Positions 18,784 to 27,718 of a DNA stretch of 64,000 bases are shown here, in pieces. The DNA is from Gemmatimonadota bacterium (GTDB taxonomy: Bacteria > Gemmatimonadota > Gemmatimonadetes > Gemmatimonadales > GWC2-71-9), in assembly GCA_003221895.1 (NCBI GenBank), contig QHUJ01000119.1, positions 62,001-126,000 of the forward strand. Reading direction: 5' to 3'. Within the stretch, counting starts at the first letter, position 1. Each line of letters starts with the position of its first letter. The notes beneath the pieces were generated by a model. That model did not search any database, was not told the DNA's origin, and saw nothing but the letters and a program-made list of their open reading frames with translations. The translations under genes and the position numbers were made by a program.

Positions 18784-19787
18784 CCGCCCCCCCCGCCCCA
18801 CCCCCTGTGGCGGCCCCGCTCGTCGATGTGCGCGACCTGGTGAAGCACTACGCCGCGGAGCGCCGCTGGTTCGGTCTGGGCCGGCCGCGACCGCCCGTGC
18901 GTGCGGTGGATGGCGTGTCGTTCACGATCCCCTCCGGCCGGACGCTGGGTCTCGTGGGCGAGTCGGGCTCAGGCAAGACGACGGTCGGCCGCACAATGCT
19001 GCGACTGCAGGAAGCCACGGGTGGCAGGGTGCTGTTCGAAGGACGTGACGTGTTCGCGCTGGACTCGCGCGCGCTGCGCGCGCTGCGCCGCCGCATGCAG
19101 ATCGTCTTTCAAGATCCGTACAGCTCGCTCAACCCACGCATGACGGTGCAGGAGACGCTGCGGGAGCCGCTCGAGATCCACGGCCTGGCGGGGACGGTCG
19201 CCGCGCTGCTCGATGAGGTCGGACTCGATGCGGTCTTCGCGAAGCGCTACCCGCACGAGCTGTCGGGCGGCCAGCGGCAGCGCGTCGGCATCGCGCGTGC
19301 ACTCTCAGTGGAGCCGCAGTTCATCGTGTGCGACGAGCCCGTCAGCGCGCTCGACGTCTCGGTCCAGGCACAAGTCCTGAACCTGCTCGCGGATCTCCAG
19401 GCGCGACGCCGGCTCACGTACTTGTTCATCGCGCACGATCTCGCCGTCGTGCGCCACATCGCCGATGATGTGGCGGTGATGTACCTCGGCAAGATCGTCG
19501 AGCGTGCGCCGGCGGCGGAGATTTACGCGCTGCCGCGGCATCCGTACACGCGCGCCCTGCTCTCAGCCGTGCCGGAGCCCGACCCCAAAGCGAAGAAGAA
19601 TCGCATCGTGCTCAGCGGTGACGTGCCGTCTCCCGCCATGCCGCCGCCGGGTTGTCCATTTCATCCGCGTTGTCCGCATCCATTGAAGAGCGCGCGGTGC
19701 CGGACGGAGGTCCCGCCGCTACGAGAGGTCCCTGCGGGGAGTGGCCATCTCGCGGCTTGCCATTATGCTGAACAGCCAATGAAATGA
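18780..19787 (+). CDS. peptide ABC transporter ATP-binding protein (DppF-like)
   Basis: [58 protein letters not shown]. Confidence 0.96.
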   Translation: MTAPPAPPPVAAPLVDVRDLVKHYAAERRWFGLGRPRPPVRAVDGVSFTIPSGRTLGLVGESGSGKTTVGRTMLRLQEATGGRVLFEGRDVFALDSRALRALRRRMQIVFQDPYSSLNPRMTVQETLREPLEIHGLAGTVAALLDEVGLDAVFAKRYPHELSGGQRQRVGIARALSVEPQFIVCDEPVSALDVSVQAQVLNLLADLQARRRLTYLFIAHDLAVVRHIADDVAVMYLGKIVERAPAAEIYALPRHPYTRALLSAVPEPDPKAKKNRIVLSGDVPSPAMPPPGCPFHPRCPHPLKSARCRTEVPPLREVPAGSGHLAACHYAEQPMK

Positions 19788-19800
19788 CGGGCAGCCGCCC

Positions 19801-21144
19801 CTAGAGTATTCCACCCATGAGTTTGCGAATCCATGGGGTCATCACCAGCAGGACGAGCGCTGCAACAAACGTCGTCAGCGCGACCGCGCCGAACAGCGTC
19901 GGCAGCGGCATCCGATCGAAAAACCCTCCCGCAAATCCTGCCAGCTTGTTTCCCGTCGCAATCGACAGGAACCACACACCCATCATTGAGCCCACAACGC
20001 GTTGCGGTGCCAGTTTCGTCACAATCGACAGTCCCACGGGACTCAGGCACAGTTCGCCGATCGTGTGCAGGAAGTAGAGACCGACCAGCCACCACGGACT
20101 CACCAGCACGCCTTGCTGCTGCGCGATTCTCGCGGCCGGGATGATGAGGGCGAATCCCAGTCCCACGAAGATCAGTCCCAGCGCGAACTTCACGGGACTC
20201 GAAGGCTGCCGTGGCCCCAAGCGGATCCACAGCCACGCCAGGAGCGGCGCCAGCCCAAAAATCATGAACATCGAGTTCAGCGATTGATACCAGGTCGAGG
20301 GGAAGCCGTAGCCGAAGGCCCGGTTGTTCGTCAGTCGATCGGCGAACAGGTTGAGGCTCGAGGCCGCCTGCTCGAATGCTCCCCAGAAGATCGACGAGAA
20401 CACAAAGAGCACGGCGATGGCGAGAATCCGATTCCACTCATCGCGCGTGAAATGCCACCACGGCTCGGTGGGTGTCGTGGGTGCCGCGCCCTTTTCGGTT
20501 TGGCCCAGCCGCTGCAACGCCGGCATGAGACGCGGCCGGCCCACGACGTATTGAATGAGTCCTGCGACCATCCCGACACCGGCGCAGCCGAACCCCACAT
20601 GCCAATCGACCTTCTGGCCGAGCGTCCCGACGACGAGCGGGGCAATGAATGCGCCGAGGTTGATGCCCATGTAGAAGATCGAGAACCCGGCATCGCGCCG
20701 TTCATCGTCCGTGTCATACAGCGCGCCCACCATGGTGCTGATGTTGGGCTTGAGCAGCCCGGTGCCGATGACGATGAGACAGAGTCCCAGGAAGAAGGTC
20801 GCCTCGGTGGGGATCGCCATGCTGAAGTGCCCCATGGCGATGATGACGCCCCCGACGAACACGCTGCGATATTGGCCGAGCAGGCGGTCGGCGATCCAGC
20901 CGCCCGGAATGGCGGCCGCATACACGCCGAAGCCGTACCACCCCACGATGTTGGAAGCTCGTTCCGCCGTAAACGCGAGTCCGCCCTTCGCGACGGCCGC
21001 GGTCATGTACAACACGAGCAGCGCCCGGAGACCGTAGAAGCTGAACCGCTCCCACATCTCGGTGAAGAACAGCGTCGAGAGACCCCGGGGATGTCCGAAC
21101 CACCCCCGATCGGCTTTGGAGGAGCTGACGGCGGGTTGCGTCAT
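19801..21144 (-). CDS. POT family peptide MFS transporter
   Basis: GHPRGLSTLFFTEMWERFSFYGLRALLVLYM, GGWIADRLLGQYRSVFVGG, GELCLSPVGLSIVTKLAPQRVVGSMMGVWFL. Confidence 0.95.
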   Translation of the reverse strand: MTQPAVSSSKADRGWFGHPRGLSTLFFTEMWERFSFYGLRALLVLYMTAAVAKGGLAFTAERASNIVGWYGFGVYAAAIPGGWIADRLLGQYRSVFVGGVIIAMGHFSMAIPTEATFFLGLCLIVIGTGLLKPNISTMVGALYDTDDERRDAGFSIFYMGINLGAFIAPLVVGTLGQKVDWHVGFGCAGVGMVAGLIQYVVGRPRLMPALQRLGQTEKGAAPTTPTEPWWHFTRDEWNRILAIAVLFVFSSIFWGAFEQAASSLNLFADRLTNNRAFGYGFPSTWYQSLNSMFMIFGLAPLLAWLWIRLGPRQPSSPVKFALGLIFVGLGFALIIPAARIAQQQGVLVSPWWLVGLYFLHTIGELCLSPVGLSIVTKLAPQRVVGSMMGVWFLSIATGNKLAGFAGGFFDRMPLPTLFGAVALTTFVAALVLLVMTPWIRKLMGGIL

Positions 21145-21160
21145 GCGGGTGCGAGCCCTT

Positions 21161-21556
21161 TCAGTCGAAGAGATCGTCCTGTCGTGCCGGGTCGGGATGC
21201 TCGACAGGCCGTAGGAGCACGCCGAGCCGCTCCTCCCATTTCTCGACGTCGAAATGATGCTCGTTGTGCAGCGCCCGGCGCAGTACCGGTGAGAATTCGT
21301 GAAACGCTTCCAGCAGCTCGCGGGTCGCCTCGCGCAACGACTCCAGCCGGAAACTGTCGTCGGTCGCACCCATGTCCTCCAGGATGCTTTGCTCCGTGCG
21401 CGACGCGACGATCGGTTCGGGCCGCCCTTCGATGAAGACATTGGTGCGTTGGCCCGGACCGCGCCCTTCTTCGATCGGCATCAGGCCGAGGATGCGGTCC
21501 GACCGCCAGTACTTACCGTATCCCAAGAAGACCATGCGGCCACGTTTCACATCCAT
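21161..21556 (-). CDS. conserved hypothetical protein, weakly RemA/DUF370-like N-terminus
   Basis: MDVKRGRMVFLGYGKYWRSDRILGLMPIEEGRGPGQRTNVFIEGRPEPIVASRTEQSIL; intact ORF in a codirectional run. Confidence 0.5.
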   Translation of the reverse strand: MDVKRGRMVFLGYGKYWRSDRILGLMPIEEGRGPGQRTNVFIEGRPEPIVASRTEQSILEDMGATDDSFRLESLREATRELLEAFHEFSPVLRRALHNEHHFDVEKWEERLGVLLRPVEHPDPARQDDLFD

Positions 21557-21558
21557 GA

Positions 21559-22560
21559 CTACCTCCGCACGCTTTTTCTATTTTTGCGAATGTCTTCCAG
21601 GACGACCCGATCGATCTTGCCATCCATCCGCACGCGCACGTCGTAATTCTCCCAGTACATGAAGTTCGCCAGCGCGGTGAGGAACGTGTCGTTGGGCGAC
21701 GGCTGGGGCGCGGCAAGCCACTTCTGCGGCTGATTCACCGGCTCGACCAGGAGGATCGCTTCCAGCTCTTTCTGCAATGCCGGTGTGATCGGCTGCAAAT
21801 CCGCCGAGTCAGTCGTGAAGAAATAGAGCTTGTGCAGGGCGTAGAGCCGCTGCAGCTCCTTGATCGGATCGGGAGCATCGTACACACGGATGTCGATGTA
21901 GCGGTCGGTGGTGCCGAGGTAACCGGCATGGGCGCGGACGACCAGCAGCGCGGCGGACTGCATGCCGCGCCGGTCGCCACCGCCCGCCTGCCCCGCGACC
22001 AGCGCAGCCAGCAAACGGTCGGCGAGCGAGCCGCGCGTCCGCTCGAACGTCTCCGCCATGTTTCGCACGGTCGCATCGGAAACCATGATGTTGGCTTGCG
22101 CGGCATATCCGTGGCCCGTGATCAGCTGGCCTTTGCCGCCCGCCGGCCCGCCCGCCCCGCCAGTCCGGCCCCCGGCCCAGTCGAACGTCGAATCCCCCGT
22201 CCAGCTCGCCGCATTGCCGTGCGCGTCCACCATCCCCACCTGCCGCTGTGAGGGGCGGGTATCGCCACGCATGATGATCCGCATCGCCTCCGGTGCCGTC
22301 GCGCCGCGCGCGATCAGCTCGAGTCCCTTCTCTCCGTAATCGGTGTTGCTCAGCGACTGTGTGGCCACGGCGCCGACCCCAGCGCGGGCCCACGGTACCA
22401 GGCCGCCGACGTTCGGGAATTTCGATTGCACCGCAATCCCCAGATCGCCGGTGACGGAATCGTACGCGACGATGCTGTAGGTATGCGCGCGTTTCAGGAA
22501 ATCAGCTGGGGGAGGTTGTGGAGGCTGTTGGAGGCTCTGAAGGAGGGCGAGCAGGAGCAC
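21559..22560 (-). CDS. DUF1028 domain protein (Ntn-hydrolase-like), secreted
   Basis: AHTYSIVAYDSVTGDLGIAVQSKFPNVGGLVPWARAGVGAVATQSLSNTDYGEKGLELI, GYAAQANIM. Confidence 0.85.
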   Translation of the reverse strand: MLLLALLQSLQQPPQPPPADFLKRAHTYSIVAYDSVTGDLGIAVQSKFPNVGGLVPWARAGVGAVATQSLSNTDYGEKGLELIARGATAPEAMRIIMRGDTRPSQRQVGMVDAHGNAASWTGDSTFDWAGGRTGGAGGPAGGKGQLITGHGYAAQANIMVSDATVRNMAETFERTRGSLADRLLAALVAGQAGGGDRRGMQSAALLVVRAHAGYLGTTDRYIDIRVYDAPDPIKELQRLYALHKLYFFTTDSADLQPITPALQKELEAILLVEPVNQPQKWLAAPQPSPNDTFLTALANFMYWENYDVRVRMDGKIDRVVLEDIRKNRKSVRR

Positions 22561-22564
22561 GGCG

Positions 22565-23227
22565 CTATTCCTTTCTCATCTTCTTCTTGAGCTCCGCGAG
22601 CTGCCGCGCCGCTGCTGCTTCGCGCGCGGCGCGATCCATGTCCGATTTGAGAAGCTCGTCCTGGAGATCCATGCCGGGACGCGCGCCGCCGGCGCTCTGC
22701 ATGTCGCGCCACGCCTGTTCGGTGCTGCGGTCCCCTGCGACGGTTGGCCGGTCGCGCTCGGCGCTCTTGAGCTGCGCCTGCATCTCCGCCAATTCGCGCT
22801 CGGTGAGCGCGAGCTCCTCGCGCTGCGAGGCAAGCTTGCGTTCGAGGATGGCGATCCGTTCGCGGTGTTTGACGGCGAACCGCTCGGCGACCGTCACCGT
22901 CTCCTGATCCTGGATCTCCCCCGCCAGCCGGCCCCGCCGTTCGGCATCCGCGAGCCGTTGACGCTCGAATCCGAGCTCGCGGTCGGTGCGCGCGACGGCT
23001 TCCTGAATTTCCGCTACGGCAACTTTCGCATCGACGACCGCTTCACGCATCTCGCGGGCGAGGGCGCGCAGATCGGCAGGACCTGCGGCAGCATCCAGGG
23101 CAGCGCGGAACGCGTCCCGCAGGCGCTCGAACACAGCTTCCCCTTGCTCGCTCAGCTCTTGCGGATCGTCTTCGCGAAGAATGGGGACAGTACGGGTTCG
23201 ACGGAGCGCGACGAGCACTTGGGGCAT
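22565..23227 (-). CDS. coiled-coil hypothetical protein
   Basis: Long Glu/Arg/Ala heptad-rich ORF (ERKLASQREELALTERELAEMQAQLKSAERD). Confidence 0.55.
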   Translation of the reverse strand: MPQVLVALRRTRTVPILREDDPQELSEQGEAVFERLRDAFRAALDAAAGPADLRALAREMREAVVDAKVAVAEIQEAVARTDRELGFERQRLADAERRGRLAGEIQDQETVTVAERFAVKHRERIAILERKLASQREELALTERELAEMQAQLKSAERDRPTVAGDRSTEQAWRDMQSAGGARPGMDLQDELLKSDMDRAAREAAAARQLAELKKKMRKE

Positions 23228-23316
23228 GCGGGCCGCCGCGAGCCGTGTTCGGCCATCGATTCCGTGCGGGCGAAGTGTGCTTCACACTTCGTACAGCGGT
23301 ACTCGTACAGTGGCAT
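23152..23316 (-). CDS. FmdB-family zinc-ribbon protein
   Basis: MPLYEYRCTKCEAHFARTESMAEHGSRRPACPKCSSRSVEPVLSPFFAKT. Confidence 0.75.
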   Translation of the reverse strand: MPLYEYRCTKCEAHFARTESMAEHGSRRPACPKCSSRSVEPVLSPFFAKTIRKS

Positions 23317-23366
23317 AGCGCAATGAAACGTAGTTGACGCGTGGGACGGCGGCAACAAATTGCGCC

Positions 23367-23891
23367 ATGCTCCAGACACCCTTTCGCCTCGCCGGGCTGG
23401 CCGCGATCGTGGCGGGCGTCGTAACGGCATGCGACCAGGGGCTCCAGCCGGAGCCGATTTGCGCGCGCGATCTCGTGGGGGTCTGCGGCACGATTCACTT
23501 CCGCGGCACGATTCCCGACAGCACCGACAACGTCTTCGTCGCCGCCTACGCCACCTTCCCGCAAACCTGCGACGAGCTGATCGCTAACCGCCAACCGGTC
23601 ATCCCTGGATCGGTCCCGTACACCGACTCTGCCGCGGCATACAGCGTCGTGCTTCCCCCGCGGGCCTACGAGTGGCTGGTGGCGGTGTGGAAGAAAGTGG
23701 GAACGCTCACGCTGACACCCGCCGATACGGCATTACTGCGCGTTGCCGGTTACTACCGCAATCCCGCCGACACCACACAGGCTGGTGTGGTGACCGTGCC
23801 GAGCGGCGGCGCGGCCGGCAGCATCGACTTCGTCGCGGATTTCGACCACCTCCGTCTCGCCACCGATTTCGTCACATGTACCGCGCGCTAG
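23367..23891 (+). CDS. hypothetical lipoprotein
   Basis: Signal and lipobox LAAIVAGVVTAC; overlaps the start of the downstream TonB receptor. Confidence 0.6.
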   Translation: MLQTPFRLAGLAAIVAGVVTACDQGLQPEPICARDLVGVCGTIHFRGTIPDSTDNVFVAAYATFPQTCDELIANRQPVIPGSVPYTDSAAAYSVVLPPRAYEWLVAVWKKVGTLTLTPADTALLRVAGYYRNPADTTQAGVVTVPSGGAAGSIDFVADFDHLRLATDFVTCTAR

Positions 23892-26077
23892 CAGTCGTGC
23901 TGCTGGTGCTCGCACCGATACAGGTCGGGGCGCAAGGCATCTTGCGCGGCACCGTGCGCAGCACGCAGGGCGCACCGATTCACGGTGCGATGGTCGGCGT
24001 CGCCGGGAGCACGCTGTACACGCAGACGGATCTCTCCGGCCGTTACCGGCTGGCAGCGGTGCCGGCTGGTGAGGTGCGGGTTCGTGCTGCCGCGATCGGC
24101 TACAGCCCTCAGGCCACAGTCGTCTCACTCACGGGTGGCGATTCCACGACCGCCGACTTCACGCTCGAGGCTTCGCCACTCGAGCTGACGCCGTTGGATG
24201 TCGTCAGCACGAAACTGCCCCGCTTCGGTGATCACCCCGTGACGAGTGTTGCGCAGGTGAGTGAGCAGGAGATCGATCGGCGAGCCGTGAACACGATCGA
24301 CGAGGCCGTGGACAAAGTGCCCGCCATTCAATTCCTGAACGGCCAGATCAACATCCGGGGCTCGACAGGTTATGTGCAGGGCCTCAACTCGCGCGTACTG
24401 CTCCTCGTGGACGGCGTGCCGATGAATCAGGGCGATCGCGGCGGCATCAACTGGGATCTCGTGCCTGTCGATCAGATCGAGCGCGTCGATATCCTCAAGG
24501 GGGCCGGCTCGTCCCTCTATGGCTCGTCGGCGCTCGGCGGCGTCGTCAACCTGACGACGCGCGACGTGCCCATCGGCGTCCACGAGCGCGTGCGATTCAC
24601 GGGCGGGATCTACGCCAATCCTCCTCACCCGGTCTGGGAGTTCAGGGACCAATCGGGGTTCCAGGGTGGCGGCGATGGCACCTGGTCCTACGGGAACGAG
24701 ACCGTTGGCGCGAGTATCAGCGGCGGCGCACGGCACTCCGATGGCTACCGGGAGGAGGACACCCAGCGCCATTGGCAGGTCGCAGCCAAGACGCGCTGGC
24801 AGGCGTCGCCCAGGACACGCCTGGACGTGAGCGGCGCGTGGGCCGACGATAAGTACGACGTGCCACTCACCTGGTGCACACAGGGCCAGTGCGTGGATCT
24901 CGGGCAGTCATACCAGCCGTTCAAGACCGACACGGGTGGCCGCGGGTCGTGGACCGATTCCCGCAAAGGGTACATCGCCGCGCACGCGCGCACCGTTGTC
25001 TCCGACCGGTTTGCCTGGCAGGCGCGGGGATCCTGGTACCGGACCGACTTCTTCGATCAACGCCGCGACACCTCCGAGTTCGGAATCTCCAACCGTTTCG
25101 GCGGAGAGCTCCGCGCGGAGGCGCATCCTGATTCCTCGCGCACCGTCCTCGTTGGCACCGAGGCCACGTTCTCCGACGTGACGAGCGATGTGTTCGGGAA
25201 CCACTCGCAAACGGAATTCTCGGCGTACGGTCAGAGCGAGCAATCCATTGGCCGGGGTGGAGCTCGTATCAATGCCGGTGCACGCATCGATTTTCTCGCG
25301 GTCGACGGCGGCTCGCTGAGTGCCGTGGTCAGCCCGCGGCTCGGCGGCTCGGTGCCGCTCGGGCGCGCCGGCGGGGCGCTCAGGGCTTCGGTGGGGCGCG
25401 GGTTCCGCGCGCCCTCGCTGGCTGAGCGTTACGTCAGCCTGGTGGCGGCGGAATTCGGCCTGCGCGTCGTTCCCAACCCCAATCTGCAGCCCGAGACGGC
25501 ATGGTCGTTCGAGGTCGGCGCGACCACCGCTCCATTCCTGCACTTCATGCGCGCGGACGCCGCGTTCTTCTGGACCGAGGCGCGGCAGCTGATCGAACCC
25601 CAGCTCATCACGGTGTCGACAGGCTCCAGCGCGGCGATTCAGTTGCAGAACGTCTCCGAGGCCCGCATCGCCGGGGTGGACGCGACGCTGCTCGCGGCAC
25701 CGGTCTCCGATCGGCTCAAGACATCGCTCAGCTACACCTATCTCTCCACCGAGCGGCGCGCGCCTGGCTCGCCCAATGCGCCGCTCGCGTACCGTCCGGC
25801 CCATCAACTCAAGCTCGCCGCCGATTATGCGCTCGGAGCCGCGGGTGTCGGTGCGGACTTCCGTTTCGCGAGCCGGCCGGAGCGGATCGAGCTGGAGGGC
25901 TACGTCGATCCCCGGCGGGTGCCGATGAAGGTGCTGGACTTGCGGGCTCAGTGGGCGCACGGCCCGCTCGAGCTGCGCCTGCTCGTGGCCAACGCGTTGA
26001 ATTACATCTACAACCTGGTGCCGCAAACTCTCGCTCCCGTGCGGACGACAACCATCACGGCCGTTTGGTCTCATTAG
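23876..26077 (+). CDS. TonB-dependent receptor with N-terminal carboxypeptidase-regulatory-like domain
   Basis: GILRGTVRSTQGAPIHGAMVGVAGSTLYTQTDLSGRYRL; plug ILKGAGSSLYGSSALGGVVNLTTRD; barrel RGFRAPSLAERYV. Confidence 0.93.
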   Translation: MYRALAVVLLVLAPIQVGAQGILRGTVRSTQGAPIHGAMVGVAGSTLYTQTDLSGRYRLAAVPAGEVRVRAAAIGYSPQATVVSLTGGDSTTADFTLEASPLELTPLDVVSTKLPRFGDHPVTSVAQVSEQEIDRRAVNTIDEAVDKVPAIQFLNGQINIRGSTGYVQGLNSRVLLLVDGVPMNQGDRGGINWDLVPVDQIERVDILKGAGSSLYGSSALGGVVNLTTRDVPIGVHERVRFTGGIYANPPHPVWEFRDQSGFQGGGDGTWSYGNETVGASISGGARHSDGYREEDTQRHWQVAAKTRWQASPRTRLDVSGAWADDKYDVPLTWCTQGQCVDLGQSYQPFKTDTGGRGSWTDSRKGYIAAHARTVVSDRFAWQARGSWYRTDFFDQRRDTSEFGISNRFGGELRAEAHPDSSRTVLVGTEATFSDVTSDVFGNHSQTEFSAYGQSEQSIGRGGARINAGARIDFLAVDGGSLSAVVSPRLGGSVPLGRAGGALRASVGRGFRAPSLAERYVSLVAAEFGLRVVPNPNLQPETAWSFEVGATTAPFLHFMRADAAFFWTEARQLIEPQLITVSTGSSAAIQLQNVSEARIAGVDATLLAAPVSDRLKTSLSYTYLSTERRAPGSPNAPLAYRPAHQLKLAADYALGAAGVGADFRFASRPERIELEGYVDPRRVPMKVLDLRAQWAHGPLELRLLVANALNYIYNLVPQTLAPVRTTTITAVWSH

Positions 26078-26094
26078 CATTAGATTGCACGCTC

Positions 26095-26592
26095 ATGAAT
26101 CGGACCATCGCAATCCTCGCGTTGGTAATCACTGCCTGCGGGCGCGGCGCAGGAGGCAGCAGCGGCTCTCCCACGTGCGGCATCGCGGCGATTGCCGGCC
26201 CGGCGCTCATTACGAATCAACTCGGCAACGCCCGCGCCGTGCTCACCGATCCCCCGCGCGGCGTCCCCGATTCCCTGCCGGCGCTGATCCTGCAGCAGAA
26301 GTCGCGCGACTTCGGAGCAGTGATCGTCACCCGCGATGCCGAGGGGAAAGTCTCGATGCTGTATCGGGGCAACGGGTTCCCGGCGCGCGGCTACGGTCTG
26401 CTCGTGGTCGACGATACGTCGCAGCGCGCGATGGGGGTGATGGTGCTCGATCAGGAGGAGCCACAACGCCATCCCGCCATCGGGTCCATCATCGGGGGTG
26501 GTAGCGCGCTCAGCCTGTACGGCGTGCGCGTCGACTGGGCGAGCGTGAGCAACTCGCGCTGCCCGCTGTTCAGTCCTCCCACCACGTCGTGA
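26095..26592 (+). CDS. hypothetical lipoprotein
   Basis: MNRTIAILALVITACGRGAGG lipobox; ORF intact, overlaps the next start by 4 nt. Confidence 0.55.
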   Translation: MNRTIAILALVITACGRGAGGSSGSPTCGIAAIAGPALITNQLGNARAVLTDPPRGVPDSLPALILQQKSRDFGAVIVTRDAEGKVSMLYRGNGFPARGYGLLVVDDTSQRAMGVMVLDQEEPQRHPAIGSIIGGGSALSLYGVRVDWASVSNSRCPLFSPPTTS

Positions 26593-27284
26593 TCCCCACC
26601 CCTCCCGCCGTGGCGGTGACGGCGCCTCGCCGCCTGGTGGACGGCCGCGAACGGGTCACACTCAACACGGCGTATGTGCGCGCGCTCGAGAGCGCAGGAC
26701 TCGTACCCCTCGCCGTGCCGACGATGCTCACGCCGGAGCACGCGAGCGCCGCCCTCTATGCCGTGCGCGGCCTGGTACTCACCGGGGGTGAAGACGTGGC
26801 ACCCGCTCGCTATGGAGCGACGCCCCACCCGCGTCTTGGTGACGTCGATCCCTCGCGCGACGCCGCGGAGGTCGCGTTGATCGACGCGGCGCGACAGCAC
26901 CGGCTCCCCATTCTCGCGATCTGCCGTGGTATTCAGATCCTCAACGTGGCGCTCGGCGGCACGCTCTATCAGGACCTGGAGAGCGAGCGTCCCGGCCCCG
27001 TGCCGCACAGCGATGAGACGTCGCGGCACGCAGTCCGCGTCGAGGCAGGCTCGCTGCTCGAGCGCACCCTCGGCGCGCGCTCGGCGAGCGTGAACAGCCG
27101 TCACCATCAGGCCATCCGCGATCTCGCCCCGGGACTCAAGGCGGTCGCCTGGGCGGAGGATGGCGTGATCGAAGGAGCAGAGCCGAAGAACGCAAACGAG
27201 CCCTGGATCGTCGCCGTCCAATGGCATCCGGAGGACCTTACGGAGCGCGCCTTGTTCCAGGGCTTCGCGCGGGCGGTCGCATGA
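26589..27284 (+). CDS. gamma-glutamyl-gamma-aminobutyrate hydrolase family (class I GATase-like, PuuD-type)
   Basis: LVLTGGEDVAPARYG, ILAICRGIQILNVALGGTLYQDL, VNSRHHQAIRDLAPGL, VAVQWHPEDL. Confidence 0.93.
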   Translation: MIPTPPAVAVTAPRRLVDGRERVTLNTAYVRALESAGLVPLAVPTMLTPEHASAALYAVRGLVLTGGEDVAPARYGATPHPRLGDVDPSRDAAEVALIDAARQHRLPILAICRGIQILNVALGGTLYQDLESERPGPVPHSDETSRHAVRVEAGSLLERTLGARSASVNSRHHQAIRDLAPGLKAVAWAEDGVIEGAEPKNANEPWIVAVQWHPEDLTERALFQGFARAVA

Positions 27285-27718
27285 CCGCGGTGGCCCACGA
27301 TTTCCCGTCGACCGCATGGGTCGATGCCTATGGGGCGGCGATCAATGCCAGCGAGGACTACCGCACCGCGTCCACGGAATGGACCCATGGCTCGGTTGCG
27401 CTGGTGCTGCCCGCGCAGCCGAGCATTGGCGTGCCGGAAGACATCGGCATCTGGCTGGACCTCGAACGCGGCACCTGCCGCGCGGCAAAGCTGGTCACTC
27501 GCGATGAAGCGCAGCGAGCACCGTTCGTCCTGACGGCCGAGTACAAGCATTGGAAGGCGATCATCAAGAAGGAACTGGGGCCGATCGCCGGGATCATGCA
27601 GCGCAAAGTGGCGCTGCAGGGATCGCTGCCCATCGTCGTGCGCTTCATCAAGTCAGCGGAAGCGTTGGTCGATGCGGCAACCCGCGTCCCGACGCGGTTC
27701 CTCGACGAAGCGCGGTGA
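27281..27718 (+). CDS. SCP-2 sterol-transfer-like domain protein
   Basis: AQRAPFVLTAEYKHWKAIIKKELGPIAGIMQRKVALQGSLPIVVRFIKSAEALVD. Confidence 0.7.
   Translation: MTAVAHDFPSTAWVDAYGAAINASEDYRTASTEWTHGSVALVLPAQPSIGVPEDIGIWLDLERGTCRAAKLVTRDEAQRAPFVLTAEYKHWKAIIKKELGPIAGIMQRKVALQGSLPIVVRFIKSAEALVDAATRVPTRFLDEAR

Noticed and set aside
14157-19787. Five-gene peptide ABC transporter cluster as unusual
   Set aside because: Canonical Dpp/Opp order and motifs; ordinary.
23876-26077. TonB receptor as a novel system
   Set aside because: Standard receptor with N-terminal carboxypeptidase-regulatory-like domain; nothing unusual beyond the overlap with the upstream lipoprotein.
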